A stretch of DNA of 64,000 nt from JBBDIX01 sp050486225 (GCA_050486225.1 JBJHCV010000001.1:478306-542305); one strand, 5' to 3'. Numbered from the stretch's first letter, positions 53,716 to 63,918 are shown. Numbers and translations: made by a program. The notes: generated by a model not told the origin, from the sequence alone.

Positions 53716-54722
53716 GCCCGGCGACCGTTCGCCGCCGCCTGTCCCCGGCAATCACACCCGCGCTCGCCTGCGCAGGTGTTCGATTGTCGCGCGTCCAGCG
53801 GCGGTGGCCGCAGCTGGCGGAGCGCCTCCTCGGTGCCGAGCGGAGGCAGGTAGCGCGCCAGGTCCACGATCGTGGTCGGGGTGGTCAGCCCGGCCGCCCA
53901 CATCACCACGTCGAGGCGGACCCCGGCGGCGAGCCGATCGGCGATCCAGGTGGAGCGCAGCCGGCCCGGCTCCAACGCCGGCAGCGATCCGCCGCCCTTG
54001 ATGCGGTGCAGCAGCCGCGAGGTCACCGCCCGCCGATCCGGGGTCTGCCCGCCGATCAGCAGCTCCGTGCCGACCTCGGCCGCCAACACCGCCAGACGCC
54101 GCGCGTAACGCTCGTCGAGGGCGATGGTGCGCTTACGGCGGCCGAGCAGGGTGGCGAGCACGGTGCCGTCCGCCCGGGTGGTGATGTGCGCACCGGTCAG
54201 ATGACGCAGTTCCTCGCTGCCACAACCTGCACCGAGCCCGGCCAGCAGCATCGCTTCGAGCCGCGCCGCGATCAGCGGCGGCTGCGACCTGGCCAGCGTC
54301 CGGAACCCGGCCACCTCCTCGGCGCTGTAGGGCGGTTTGATCCGGCCGCGGCGCAGCTCAGCGGGCCGCGCAGCCTCGCCCGGGAGCGTCTGGGCGGCGG
54401 CCAGGTACCGCAACCGCGCCCGGATCGTGGCCCGCGTGGTGGACGAGTGCCGCCCATCGCGTTCAGCCAGGGCGCAGTAGCGCTCGATGGTGGACGCCTT
54501 GAGCGCCGCGGCCGCCTCGAGCGGCACGGCGTTGTCCTCACACCAGGCCGCCAGCTGTGCGCCTGCGGCCAGCAGCTGCCGGGCCCGGTGGGGATGTCCA
54601 GGTGCTGCGGCCGTCACCCAGGACCGCACCACAGGGGCGATGCCCGCCCAGCGGTGCGCCTCGAGCGAGGCCGGCACGTACGAATCGATCAGGGACTGGA
54701 TATCTGCGGTTGTCGATGCCAT
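53712..54722 (-). CDS. Degenerate tyrosine-recombinase-like protein
   Basis: 336 residues. The N-terminal ~110 residues resemble a helical SAM-like arm-binding domain (RQLLAAGAQLAAWCEDNAVP). The catalytic-type domain begins PPYSAEEVAGFRTLAR. Box I reads GAGCGSEELRHL, with Cys where integrases have Arg. Box II reads GRLRSTW, lacking the first His. DLARYLPPLG keeps a tyrosine near the right place. It is a paralogue of the N-half of the neighbouring 613-residue protein. Strand-transfer activity is doubtful. Confidence 0.6.
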   Translation of the reverse strand: MASTTADIQSLIDSYVPASLEAHRWAGIAPVVRSWVTAAAPGHPHRARQLLAAGAQLAAWCEDNAVPLEAAAALKASTIERYCALAERDGRHSSTTRATIRARLRYLAAAQTLPGEAARPAELRRGRIKPPYSAEEVAGFRTLARSQPPLIAARLEAMLLAGLGAGCGSEELRHLTGAHITTRADGTVLATLLGRRKRTIALDERYARRLAVLAAEVGTELLIGGQTPDRRAVTSRLLHRIKGGGSLPALEPGRLRSTWIADRLAAGVRLDVVMWAAGLTTPTTIVDLARYLPPLGTEEALRQLRPPPLDARQSNTCAGERGCDCRGQAAANGRRA

Positions 54723-54761
54723 GCATCCTGCAGTGGCACGCCCGCTACCTGTTGCATACGC

Positions 54762-56603
54762 CTACGCCACCGTCGCCGTGTAGGCGACCAGCTGCGGCAG
54801 ATCCCGGCGCGGAAGCCGAGCCAGGAGCGGATCGATGCCGACGAGCTCACCGCCAGCCAGCGCGGCCAGCACGTCGGCCGGCACCCCGGCCTCAAGCTGT
54901 CCCGTCAGCCAGGTGCGACGCAGCCGGGCCGGGTCCACCGGCAGACCGAGCCGGGCCTCGATGCGGCGGCGAGGGCCGGTGAGCCGGGTCGAGCCGTAGC
55001 CGGTCAGATACCCGTCGTCGGCTACCTCTGCGAGCTGGGCGAGCAGCGGCATCGCCCACGTCGCGGCCGGTACCCGCCGACCCGGTGTGCCGGTCACGTG
55101 CACCCAGGGGAGCTGGCCGTCGAGCTCGACATCACTGGAGCGGACCTTGACCGCCTCGTGGCCACGCAGCCCCACCCCCAACTGCAACACCAGATACGCG
55201 GTCAGCAGCCGCCGCTGGGGCTCCGTCAACGGGCCGTCCACGGCGGTCGCCGCCCACAACCGCTCGACCTCGTCGGCGTCGTACACCGCGGCGCCCGCCG
55301 GCTTCGTGCGGGGAGGGGCGTCGGAGACCGGCGGGTCGACCGGGGTTGCGAGGCTGCGCAGCGCGCTCAGATGCGTCGCCACCGAACTGTCCTCCGCGCC
55401 GGCGGCACGCTGACGGCCGGCCCACCGCTGCAGCGTCGAGTCCTTCAGCAGCGCAGCGGGCTCGAACGGCAACCCCGGCTCGGTCGCGGCCCACCCGACC
55501 AGCAGCGACAACGCCGTCAGCAGTTTGCGGGCCCGCTTCTCACTCGACGCGCGCTCCACGATCCGGGCACGCAACGCCACCACCGTCTCGTGCTCCCACC
55601 GGTCGCCGGCGGCCTCGCCCCCAGGCCGGAAGTCGGTCACCAGCGCCGCTACGTCCTCAGCAGCCCGCCCTGGAGCGGCGACGGGCTCGAGTCCGGCGAA
55701 CGGCGAGCTGTCCGGGACCTTGCGCGGGTCGTCGGTCATCCAACACGCGAGCCGGTCGGCGGTGACCCCGGGCAGCAGGGCGACATGCCGGTGCAGCGCA
55801 CTCCCACCGACCCCCGCGACGTGCGCGACCACGTCCACCGGCAGCCCCGCTTCCAACAGCGACACCACCCAGGTGGTGCGCAGCCGATGCACCTCGAGCC
55901 GCGGCACGCCATCCAGCCGCTTCAACGCACGTTGCAGCCGTTGCCGGCCCGCTGAGTCGTAGTAGCTCGTCAACGGGCCCTCCGGCCGTCGCTGCGCGAC
56001 CTCCAGCAGCCGTCGCCCCCACGGCTCGCGGACCGCGACCGGCCCTACCCCAGGAGCGCACACCACCAGCGTCCCGCCGACCCGGCGCAGGTGCGCCGCC
56101 GATACCCGCGACGCCGCCGGACCGACCACACCAGCACCCACCCCGAGCGCGATCGCCGCCCGCAGACACGTCGCCGACTCCACCTGCAGCGCACCCGCAG
56201 CTGCCCCGAACCCCGCCAGTTCCCGGGGCGTATACGGGGGATCGAGGTCCGACTTTGCCGTCTCCGTCTCGTGGCGCACCGACGCCGGTCGCCGGGTCAC
56301 CGCCCCCGCGACACGCTCCACCCGTGACCGGAACGGCGACACCCGATGCCCAGACGCGGCGAACGCCGCCACCGACGCGTCGACCTGATCGGCAGCGAAC
56401 ACCCTCGACAGGCGCACCGGCACCCCGCGGCCCTCCGTCCAGGCCACATGCTGTGCCGCCGCGTGCAACAGCAACGCCGCCTCCTGCGGATCGGACGGCC
56501 CCGCGCGGCGGACCGCCTCCCGGCACACCTCCAACGCCGCCGACGACAAGCGCACCGACGACGGGCAGTAACGATCGATCCGACCACGCGTAGCAGCATC
56601 CAT
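54762..56603 (-). CDS. Tandem recombinase-like protein (two units in one chain)
   Basis: 613 residues from ATG 56603 (a TTG at 56639 is also in frame). Two recombinase-like units. The first has PPYTPRELAGF and HRLRTTWVVSLLEAGLPVDV (near 239), keeping box II HxLR but no box I Arg. The second has VGLRGHEAVKV, keeping the box I Arg, and ARLRRTWLTGQLEAGVPADV (near 559), without the box II His. No clear nucleophilic Tyr in either. It is the first gene of the three-gene operon, 39 bp before the next. Confidence 0.6.
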   Translation of the reverse strand: MDAATRGRIDRYCPSSVRLSSAALEVCREAVRRAGPSDPQEAALLLHAAAQHVAWTEGRGVPVRLSRVFAADQVDASVAAFAASGHRVSPFRSRVERVAGAVTRRPASVRHETETAKSDLDPPYTPRELAGFGAAAGALQVESATCLRAAIALGVGAGVVGPAASRVSAAHLRRVGGTLVVCAPGVGPVAVREPWGRRLLEVAQRRPEGPLTSYYDSAGRQRLQRALKRLDGVPRLEVHRLRTTWVVSLLEAGLPVDVVAHVAGVGGSALHRHVALLPGVTADRLACWMTDDPRKVPDSSPFAGLEPVAAPGRAAEDVAALVTDFRPGGEAAGDRWEHETVVALRARIVERASSEKRARKLLTALSLLVGWAATEPGLPFEPAALLKDSTLQRWAGRQRAAGAEDSSVATHLSALRSLATPVDPPVSDAPPRTKPAGAAVYDADEVERLWAATAVDGPLTEPQRRLLTAYLVLQLGVGLRGHEAVKVRSSDVELDGQLPWVHVTGTPGRRVPAATWAMPLLAQLAEVADDGYLTGYGSTRLTGPRRRIEARLGLPVDPARLRRTWLTGQLEAGVPADVLAALAGGELVGIDPLLARLPRRDLPQLVAYTATVA

Positions 56604-56759
56604 ACCCGCTGACCGTCCGTCCGATGTGCCAGACGTCAATCGATATGGGACCGCACCGCACGGTCACGCACCCCAGCGCTGCTCCACCCGCCATCGAGGC
56701 CGGCCTGGTCCTGCACCACTACGTGGGACTCACCCGCGATCGACGCGCCGCCGGCCTCC

Positions 56760-57623
56760 TCAGCTGGTGCGCGCTTCCTGGACATCGCGGAGCATGCGGT
56801 TGTCGCGGGTTCGCCATGCTTTGCGTCCGTTAGCGTTGCCGCCGACGAGCACGGCCGCGGCACGTGAGGGTGAGGGGAAGCGGTAGTCCTGGGTGAAGAC
56901 CAAGTAGCCACCGGCTTCGACGAGGACGCCGCGGTCGAGCAGTTGCTGCCGGAGGTCGAGCAGCCAGGGCTTGGCCGAGCCCACTTCCTTCAGGCGAGCC
57001 TGCGACCCCTCAAGGACGACAAACCCGTCCCGGGTCTCGCGGCCTCGACCGGCGGCTCCGCGTTGCTCGAGGACGTAGTCGCTGGCATCGCTACGGGGCG
57101 CAGGCTCGTGCGCGGCGATCTCGAACGCGTCGATGCCGAGGATGGGGTAGATGACGAGCATCTCGGCGAGGAACCAGTCCGCGTCTGCCCGGTCAGCCTC
57201 CGACAGCGGCGGCTCGTTCGGGGCGGCGTTGTTGTCGAGCGCCCACTGGTTCGCGGTTTTTGCGCGTGCGAGCAGCCGGGACTCGAGGTAGCGGACGTGG
57301 GCCTTGTTGAGGTTCTCGTCGGTGGAGGTGAAGGCGACGAACCAGGTCCAGAAGTCCTTGCGGCTGGCGTGGTTGCGGAGTCGTTCACCGAGGACGTCGG
57401 CCTCTCCGATGTAGAGCATCGGTTCGCCGTCGTCGGCGCTGCCGGCCAACACGTAGACACCGGGCCGGCCGAGCTCGTCACGGCGGAGCGCATCGGACAA
57501 CTGGGTGCGGCTGGCGACCACGGCTCGGCCGGTCCAGTTCGACTTCTCGACGATCCGGATGCCATCCGGGCTGCCGTCCGCGAGGAAGATCCGGATCGAG
57601 GTGGGTCGCGGGGTGCCGGTCAC
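56760..57623 (-). CDS. GIY-YIG nuclease family protein with DUF4357 tail
   Basis: 287 residues from GTG 57623. The start (TSIRIFLADGSPDGIRIVEK) is typical of this group. The nuclease core has GVYVLAGS followed by LYIGEADVLGERLRNHASRK, the two halves of the GIY-YIG motif with its Arg. The C-terminus SRAAAVLVGGNANGRKAWR is the DUF4357 signature. The start lies 1 base after the stop of the restriction gene, so it belongs to the restriction-modification operon. Its role there (nuclease or effector) is not established. Confidence 0.85.
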   Translation of the reverse strand: MTGTPRPTSIRIFLADGSPDGIRIVEKSNWTGRAVVASRTQLSDALRRDELGRPGVYVLAGSADDGEPMLYIGEADVLGERLRNHASRKDFWTWFVAFTSTDENLNKAHVRYLESRLLARAKTANQWALDNNAAPNEPPLSEADRADADWFLAEMLVIYPILGIDAFEIAAHEPAPRSDASDYVLEQRGAAGRGRETRDGFVVLEGSQARLKEVGSAKPWLLDLRQQLLDRGVLVEAGGYLVFTQDYRFPSPSRAAAVLVGGNANGRKAWRTRDNRMLRDVQEARTS

Positions 57624-57624
57624 G

Positions 57625-60099
57625 TCAGCTGCCCTGCTGTCGGAGGCCGGCGAACGTCGTGGCGGTTTCGATCGCGCTCTGGCTGACGAGCAGGTAGTGC
57701 CAGGTCCCGTGGTCATCTTCGTCGGTGACCTTGCGTGCCCACGCTCGTGCGGCGTCCCGCTTGGCCTGCACATCCGGGGTGTCGAGGTCCTTGTCGGCCT
57801 TCACCTCGACGAGGTAGTGCTCGCCGCTGGCCCGGACGTAGAAGTCAGGGTGGTAGCGCCCCCCGGTTAGGGGAATGGTGAGTTCGCCACGCAGGATCCT
57901 CGCCCACAGGGTCACGTCGTCTTCGTCGTCGATGAGGTTGGCGAAGCGGCGTTCGGGTTCGCTGTCGAACCAGTTGAGTGGGTGCAGGCTGCGTGACCAG
58001 CCGGAGTAGGCGAGCTTGCGGGAGAACGGTCCGTACCGGTTCGGTTCCTCGACGCGGGTGTTGAGCCGGGTCGGAGCGAAGGTGTCGGTGCTCCAGGTGT
58101 CGACGACCTGTGCGGGCGCTTCGCGGTGGCTCCTACGGATGGTGATGCGGATGGCGTCGAGCACGGCGTTGAACTGTGCGGCGAGGGCGGTCTCGCTTCC
58201 GGCGCCGTCGATGACCGCGTCGGCGAGTCGTTTGGCCGCGTTGACGTTGGCCTTGGTCTCGGCGACCTCATCGAGTACGAGCAGGGTGTCGACGAGCTGC
58301 TTGCGGGCCTCGGGGAACGGCAGGTTCGGCGCGGAGGCTTCGATCCGGTCGGTGGTCGTCGAGGGGACGAGCCGCAGCCCGGAGGGGTGGTTCGGGTCCT
58401 CGATGACGTTGAGGATCTTGCGGTCGAGGTCGCTGCCGCCCTCAGCGGCCAGCCGCTGTCCGAGCTGGCGGAAGGTTGCGTCGTCGATGTCGGACAGGCT
58501 GAAGTCGCGTGAGCTGATCACGCGTTCCAGCTTGGGGACCTCGACCTTCTGGCTCGCCACCACCGGCTGCTGTAGCGACGTGACCTCGCCGGCCGCGGTC
58601 CCGAACCGGTTCTCCGCACCCGAGACGAGGAAGCCAGCCTGCGTACCGGTCGCCGCGTCCTCCGACGCAGCGGCCTCGGCAAGGGGCGAGTCCGGCTCCT
58701 CTCCATCGTCGCCGGTGCCGGTGCCGGTGGTGACGTAGACCGCGACGGTGTCGTCCTCGCCGGCCTGCCCTGCGCCGCCGGCATCGTGCTCGGGGTAGCT
58801 CAACGCTGGAGGGACGGCGACGGCCGCGGTAGCACGCTGTCCGGTCAAGCCTTCGAGCAGCACGCCGGCCCGTTCCAGCAGCTCCTGGTAGCGCTCGTGG
58901 GAGAGCACCTCCACGGTGTCGAGCAGCTCGATGCCGGTGTAGGCGCCCCAGGGCAGCCGTAGTCCGCGGCCGAGGGTCTGCTCGGTCAGCGCCTCGGAGA
59001 TCGACGGTCGGAAGGAGCAGATGACGTAGATGTTCTTGACGTCCCAGCCCTCCTTGAGCATCGAGACCGAGACGATGACACGGACCTTGCTGTGCGGGTC
59101 TTCGACCGCGTCGAGACGGGCGAGGGACTCCTCGGGCGACTCGGAGGTGATGACCAGGACCTGCTCGTCATAGCCCTCGCCGAGCAGGTCCGGCTTGCGC
59201 AGCGTCTCGTAGATCGCGTTGGCGTTGTCGATGGTGTCGGCGACCACGAACATCACCGCGTTCACCGCCGGCTTGCCCATCGCGTCCGCGTAGGTGTCCG
59301 CCGCAGCCTGCTTTGCATCCAGCAGTCGCAGCCCATCACGAAGCTGGACATCCACGCCCGTGAGCTTGTCCTTGCGGCCCACCAGCACCGGGGTCTTGAC
59401 GTACTGGTCGGCGATGGCGCGTGCCAGCGGGTAGTCGTAGATCACCTTGTCGCGGTCGGCCTTGGTCGGGGTGGCCGTGAGCCCGACGGTCGCCATCGGG
59501 TCGAGGTCATGCACGGCGGCGTTGAACGACTTGGCCTTCTCGCTGTAGACGTGGTGCTCATCGGCGATCACGACCAGGTCGTCGGCTTCCTTGAGGCGCT
59601 GGTACAGCCCGGTGCCGAGCCACTCCTGGTGGTCGCGGACCTTGCGTGAGGTCTTGGCCTTCGGACGGATCAGGGACTGGACGGTGAACACGTACAGCTT
59701 CAGCCGGTCCTCGTTGCCCAGTGCCGCGGCGACCCGGCCGGTGTTGAACGTCTCGGAGGTGATGACCAACGGATCGGACGACATCGCCCCGGTAAGCGAC
59801 TTCGGATGGCCGTCGGTGAAGTTGGCAACCGTCTTGTTCAAGATCGTCGAGCCCGGAACCACGACGAGCACGTTGCGTACGCCGGCGTCGGCGAGGTACT
59901 CGATCAACCCGGCCGCGAGGTAGGTCTTGCCGACCGCGGTCGCGAGGTCGCACACCACCTCGAACGGCTGGCCGTCAGCGTCGTCGAAGCGACGGGCGAC
60001 CGCATCCAACGCCTCGGCGTTGGGGACCCGCAGATCCAGCCGGTCCGAAACCTCCGCCAGCAGCGCCGGGTCGTAGGGCACGTTCGGATGCACGCTCAT
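57625..60099 (-). CDS. res: Type III restriction enzyme, Res subunit
   Basis: 824 residues, overlapping mod by ATGA. Superfamily 2 helicase motor: Walker A CDLATAVGKTYLAAG, DEAD-box-type VVIADEHHVY, motif III GLTATPT, motif VI EQTLGRGLRLP. A C-terminal PD-(D/E)xK endonuclease reads RYHPDFYVRASGEHYLVEVK. It cuts DNA when two unmodified sites communicate, and needs Mod for recognition. A low-complexity Gly/Asp/Ala linker (about 440-500) separates motor and C-terminus. Confidence 0.92.
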   Translation of the reverse strand: MSVHPNVPYDPALLAEVSDRLDLRVPNAEALDAVARRFDDADGQPFEVVCDLATAVGKTYLAAGLIEYLADAGVRNVLVVVPGSTILNKTVANFTDGHPKSLTGAMSSDPLVITSETFNTGRVAAALGNEDRLKLYVFTVQSLIRPKAKTSRKVRDHQEWLGTGLYQRLKEADDLVVIADEHHVYSEKAKSFNAAVHDLDPMATVGLTATPTKADRDKVIYDYPLARAIADQYVKTPVLVGRKDKLTGVDVQLRDGLRLLDAKQAAADTYADAMGKPAVNAVMFVVADTIDNANAIYETLRKPDLLGEGYDEQVLVITSESPEESLARLDAVEDPHSKVRVIVSVSMLKEGWDVKNIYVICSFRPSISEALTEQTLGRGLRLPWGAYTGIELLDTVEVLSHERYQELLERAGVLLEGLTGQRATAAVAVPPALSYPEHDAGGAGQAGEDDTVAVYVTTGTGTGDDGEEPDSPLAEAAASEDAATGTQAGFLVSGAENRFGTAAGEVTSLQQPVVASQKVEVPKLERVISSRDFSLSDIDDATFRQLGQRLAAEGGSDLDRKILNVIEDPNHPSGLRLVPSTTTDRIEASAPNLPFPEARKQLVDTLLVLDEVAETKANVNAAKRLADAVIDGAGSETALAAQFNAVLDAIRITIRRSHREAPAQVVDTWSTDTFAPTRLNTRVEEPNRYGPFSRKLAYSGWSRSLHPLNWFDSEPERRFANLIDDEDDVTLWARILRGELTIPLTGGRYHPDFYVRASGEHYLVEVKADKDLDTPDVQAKRDAARAWARKVTDEDDHGTWHYLLVSQSAIETATTFAGLRQQGS

Positions 60100-61796
60100 C
60101 GTGCCTCCCCCTCCTGGTCCGACCGGTTGAGCCGGACCAGCCGGGGCGTGAGCTTCCCGGACCGGGCCAGATCGCGCGGAACTTTGCGAGCGCGCGAGCC
60201 CGGCCGCTGCTTGCGCAGATGTTCGGCGACCCCTTCCTCCAGCGTCATCGCAACCACCACGATGTTCTCGCGCTCATCGAGCCGATCGAGCAGGTGGTCA
60301 GCCACACCGACGGTGAGCATCCCGTCCAGCACGGCCAGGCGCGTTCGCCCCTTGCGGCCGACGAACGGCCCCTCCGGTTCGAGTCCGAACTTCAGCTGCG
60401 CCGCGACCGCCTCAGCCAGCTGTCCGTTGGTAGCCCAGTCCGCCAGGACGATCGTGCCGTCCACATCATCAAACATCGAGGGGGCCACCCGCGCCTCCGT
60501 GAAGCCGCCCCCACCCGTCCAGGCCACGGTCTCCGTGATGCCGCCAGGGTCATCCCCATCCACGACCTTGCGCAGACGGGGTCGCGTGAATGCTTCGACC
60601 GTGTCGTCTGACAACTCGACCGTTACCCACCGACGCCCCATCTTGTGTGCTACAGCGGCGGTCGTACCCGACCCGGCGAAGCAGTCCAGGACGAGGTCGC
60701 CAGGGTCGGTGGCCACCCGGATGACCTTCTCCAGTAGTTGCTCGGGTTTCGGGGTTGCGAACACGTCTGAAGCCTTCAAGCCGAACAGCGACTTCAGGTG
60801 GTTCTTCGCGCCACGGTTATGTCCGTGCGGGATGTGCCGCTTCTTCGGACGACCGTCGGCGTCGCGGCGCAGTACCTCCACTTCGGTCCAGAGCGACGAC
60901 GGAGGAAGGCCACCGTGGTCGGCAAGGTACGTGCGACGCTTAATACCCGTGCCAGCGGCGTTGAAGTAGATCTCGCCGGAGGCGAACTTGGCGTCCATCG
61001 TGGCGCGTTCCCAGCGCCACCCGTTCGCCGGCGGCTCGATTCGTTGCCCGTCGGGTCCTGTCAGCGTGTATCGCAGGTTCGGACGAGGCGATGGCGAGTT
61101 GACAGGATTTCCGTCGAACCATGGTCCTCTCGGGTCGCCATCCGGGTTGCCGTAGTGCGGCAGCCTGTCGAGCGTCGCCTCGAGCCGGTTGCTGCGCCAA
61201 CCCGGCTCCTTGGCGTAGACCAAGATCTGGTTGTGATCCAAGCTGAAGCCCAGGGCATCGTTGTTGGAGTTGTCCGATGAGCGCCACGTGATCGTCCCGA
61301 CGTAGCGGTCGGCACCGAAAAGCTCGTCAAGCACACACCGGGCCCGGTGCACCTCCGCGTCGTCGAGGTGCACCCACACCGACCCGTCGTGGGCGAGAAG
61401 CCTGTGGATCTGTTCGAGCCGGTCGCGGAGCATCGTGAGCCAGACGGAGTGCTCGAGGTTGTCGTCGTACTGCTGGAAGGTCTGGCCGGTGTTGAACGGC
61501 GGGTCGAGGTAGGCCAGCTTCACCTTGCCGAGGTACCGGGCGGCGTACTCGGGCACGGACGTCAGTGCGGTCAGGGCGTGGAGGGCGTCGCCCTGGACAA
61601 GCAGGTTGTCGTTGGCGTCGTCGCCGTAGTTGCCGGTCACATCGAGGAGTCGGACCTCGGAGACGCGCCAGTCGTGGGGGTCGACCCACTCGTAGGTGAC
61701 GTCGTCGTGGGCAAGCAGACGACGGTCCTTGTTTGTCCAGGTCAGCTCGAGCCGTCCGGACGTACCGCGTCCTTCCCCCGCCGCCGTGCCTGCCAC
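60096..61796 (-). CDS. mod: Type III DNA methyltransferase, Mod subunit
   Basis: 566 residues from GTG 61796. Beta-class N6-adenine methyltransferase: catalytic motif IV YLDPPFNTGQTF precedes motif I DLVLDCFAGSGTTAAVAHKM. The target-recognition region lies between them (about 190-330). It protects host DNA and directs Res to its site. No repeat tract for phase variation is seen near the start. Divergent from the PHP-ATPase gene, 240 bp away. Confidence 0.93.
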   Translation of the reverse strand: MAGTAAGEGRGTSGRLELTWTNKDRRLLAHDDVTYEWVDPHDWRVSEVRLLDVTGNYGDDANDNLLVQGDALHALTALTSVPEYAARYLGKVKLAYLDPPFNTGQTFQQYDDNLEHSVWLTMLRDRLEQIHRLLAHDGSVWVHLDDAEVHRARCVLDELFGADRYVGTITWRSSDNSNNDALGFSLDHNQILVYAKEPGWRSNRLEATLDRLPHYGNPDGDPRGPWFDGNPVNSPSPRPNLRYTLTGPDGQRIEPPANGWRWERATMDAKFASGEIYFNAAGTGIKRRTYLADHGGLPPSSLWTEVEVLRRDADGRPKKRHIPHGHNRGAKNHLKSLFGLKASDVFATPKPEQLLEKVIRVATDPGDLVLDCFAGSGTTAAVAHKMGRRWVTVELSDDTVEAFTRPRLRKVVDGDDPGGITETVAWTGGGGFTEARVAPSMFDDVDGTIVLADWATNGQLAEAVAAQLKFGLEPEGPFVGRKGRTRLAVLDGMLTVGVADHLLDRLDERENIVVVAMTLEEGVAEHLRKQRPGSRARKVPRDLARSGKLTPRLVRLNRSDQEGEAR

Positions 61797-62036
61797 GTCA
61801 TTCCTGTCCGTATCGCTCGCCGTCCCGGTGCAGCGTAGGAGACGGCGGTCGTCGGGCGGGGCAGCCGGCGGAAGCGTTCAGAAGGCAAGGAGCGGTACCC
61901 GGAAAGCGTGCCGACGTCGTTGAGGTAGCCGCCAGAGCGGGAGACTGGATGACGTGAGCGCGGGTGGACGAGTTCGGCGAAACGAGCCGCGGGCAGCCAC
62001 TACGGTGGCGGCGGGGCTCAAGGATTGGGGTAGAGG

Positions 62037-63902
62037 TTGTGGCACAAGGCTGACCTGCACATCCATGCGCATCCCTCGGATCGAGAGTTGCCTGACATGG
62101 ACCCTGCAGCGCTGGCTCAGGCAGCGCACGATCGAGGTCTGGCGGTGATCGCCGTCACCGATCACGACTCGGTCGAGTGCGTCGATGCCGTCGCGGCGGC
62201 ATGCGCAGCCGTCGGAATCCGTGTGATGCCCGGCGTTGAGGTGACCACTTCTCGCGGCCATCTACTGTGTTATGCGCCGTCGGAGCAGGGCGTCGAACAA
62301 CTACGCAGCTTCATGGCGCGGGCGGGGATTAGACCCGGCGCGGAGCCCAACTGTGACCACGTTCTAGAGATCATCGCGAACGAACTCTGCCCCACGACCG
62401 GCACCGCCTACGCGAGTTGTCTGGTGACGGTCGCTGCCCACGCCGAGAAGCCGCGCTCGATGCTCGCCGGCACGGACTCGTCCACCTCCGCCGACCAACT
62501 GGCAAGGGTTGCACGACTTGACGCAGTTGAAACCACCGACGTGGACCTCGCCAACCAGTGGGTATCGCAGGGGATCAAGTCGCGGGGCCTCTTCAAGCCG
62601 CTCCTTGTGGGTTCTGATGCTCACAGCCTTGACGCGGTGGGAGCACGCCACACCTGGCTCTACATCCATGGAGACCTGTCACCGTCGTCGCTACGGCAGG
62701 CCCTCGCCTCCGACGATGTGTCCGTCCAGCGAGGTGGCGAACGACCTGATGCTCCTACCTTCTACCTCACTCGGGTACGCGTGGAAGGCGACGCCGGGCT
62801 CCACGCCGGGCTCGACATCGATCTCCACCCACGCATCAACGCGATCATCGGTGCGCCCTCTGTCGGTAAGTCGTTGATCGTGGACATCTTGCGGCTGGCG
62901 TTCGGTGACGACAGCCAGATCAGCGAGGTCGCGGCCACCTCCCGAAGCCGGATGGCAGCGACCTTGCCCGCAGGCTCCGTCATCACGGTGGACGCAGTTG
63001 TCGACGGTGAGCCCCGACAGTTCCGACGAGAGGTCGGAGGCGCGGCCGCGCTCACCCCCTCCCGCCGCCCCATCGTCTTCTCCCAGGGGGAACTCACGCG
63101 TCGAGCGATGGCCCAACAGCCAGACCTGGAGCTGATCGATGTCCACGCCGATGATCTTGAGTCGGCCCGCGAACGTCATGCCAAGGCTTGCGCCCAGGTG
63201 GCCGAGACGACTCTCAAGGCCATCGGGCTGGCCCAGGAGATCAAGCAACACGCCGACACGCTCGGCAACACCGTCGATGGGTTAGACGCGGTCAACCAGA
63301 AGCTCGAGAGCCTCAGCCCGGCTCAAGACGTTGCTCGTCGTCTGCAGGCCCTGCAGGCCGCAACGTCCTGGAGAAGCCGGACTCTCGCAGCGCTCGCTCC
63401 GTCCCTCGATCTCACGGTGGAGGCGCCACAGGTCCCCGCGGCCCCGATCGCGACCGAGGGTCACGAGGAAGCCCTCTCGGAGTGGGTCGCGGAGGACAAG
63501 GTCGAGCAGCTGATCTCGGGCCTTCGTCAGGACTTGACTGGGATCGCGGATGAGTACAAGCGCAAGGCGGACGCCCTGCTCGGTCCGGACCCCCGGCTCA
63601 GATCGGCCTTGCAGGAAGCCGAAGAGGCCCTCGACGCGAAGCTGCAGGAGGCCGACGGGAAACCGACGGAGGAGTCCTCCGAGCTCCTAACACGCATCAA
63701 GACGCTTCAAGATCGAAAGGTCGCTCTCGAGGAACTCGCGTTGGAGAAGCAGAGTCTTGACAAGGAGCTCAACGACCTCTGGGACACGCTAGCTGGCCGG
63801 CTGAAGGAACAGGCCGACGCATCGGCAGGCGTCCTGCAGGCCCGGAAGGACGCCTGCAAGAGCGTCAACAAGCACATCCGGGTCTGCCCAGACTCTGGTT
63901 GA
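62037..63902 (+). pseudogene. PHP-domain/ATPase fusion (TrlF-like), C-terminus lost to an insertion sequence
   Basis: The open frame starts at TTG 62037, after TAG at 62031. An N-terminal PHP phosphoesterase domain shows HKADLHIHAHPSD, IAVTDHDSV, MPGVEVT and LVGSDAHS. Then an SMC/AAA-type ATPase: Walker A IIGAPSVGKSLIVDILRLAF near residue 280, a Q-loop-like IVFSQGELTRR, and a coiled coil (ALQEAEEALDAKLQEADGKP). The ATPase C-lobe with Walker B should follow, but the frame ends at TGA 63900-63902, just where IS-like sequence begins. So the gene looks broken. TrlF-like proteins occur in defence islands. If expressed, the product would lack the second half of its ATPase. Confidence 0.75.
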
Positions 63903-63918
63903 TGGTGGTTGTGCGGGG

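Larger units (their letters stand above)
51855..56640 (-). mobile_element. Putative mobile element: two recombinase-like genes plus DDE-type transposase
   Basis: Three minus-strand genes in one tight operon (54762-56603, 53712-54722, 51901-53715), closed on the left by a 16-bp hairpin. The last two overlap by ATGA. I could not find terminal inverted repeats or a target duplication, so the ends given are only gene limits. The combination of tyrosine-recombinase-like and DDE-type proteins is unlike the standard insertion sequences I know. Confidence 0.5.

Noticed and set aside
51811..55955. Very long plus-strand open frames opposite the transposase and recombinase-like genes
   Set aside because: They are shadows: low-complexity Arg/Gly/Pro/Ala-rich, no domain, while the minus strand has coherent proteins with overlapping stops and starts.
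56640..56759. Terminal inverted repeat of the putative transposon
   Set aside because: Only a short 9-bp inverted pair with a long loop was seen and nothing matches the left side near 51855-51900.
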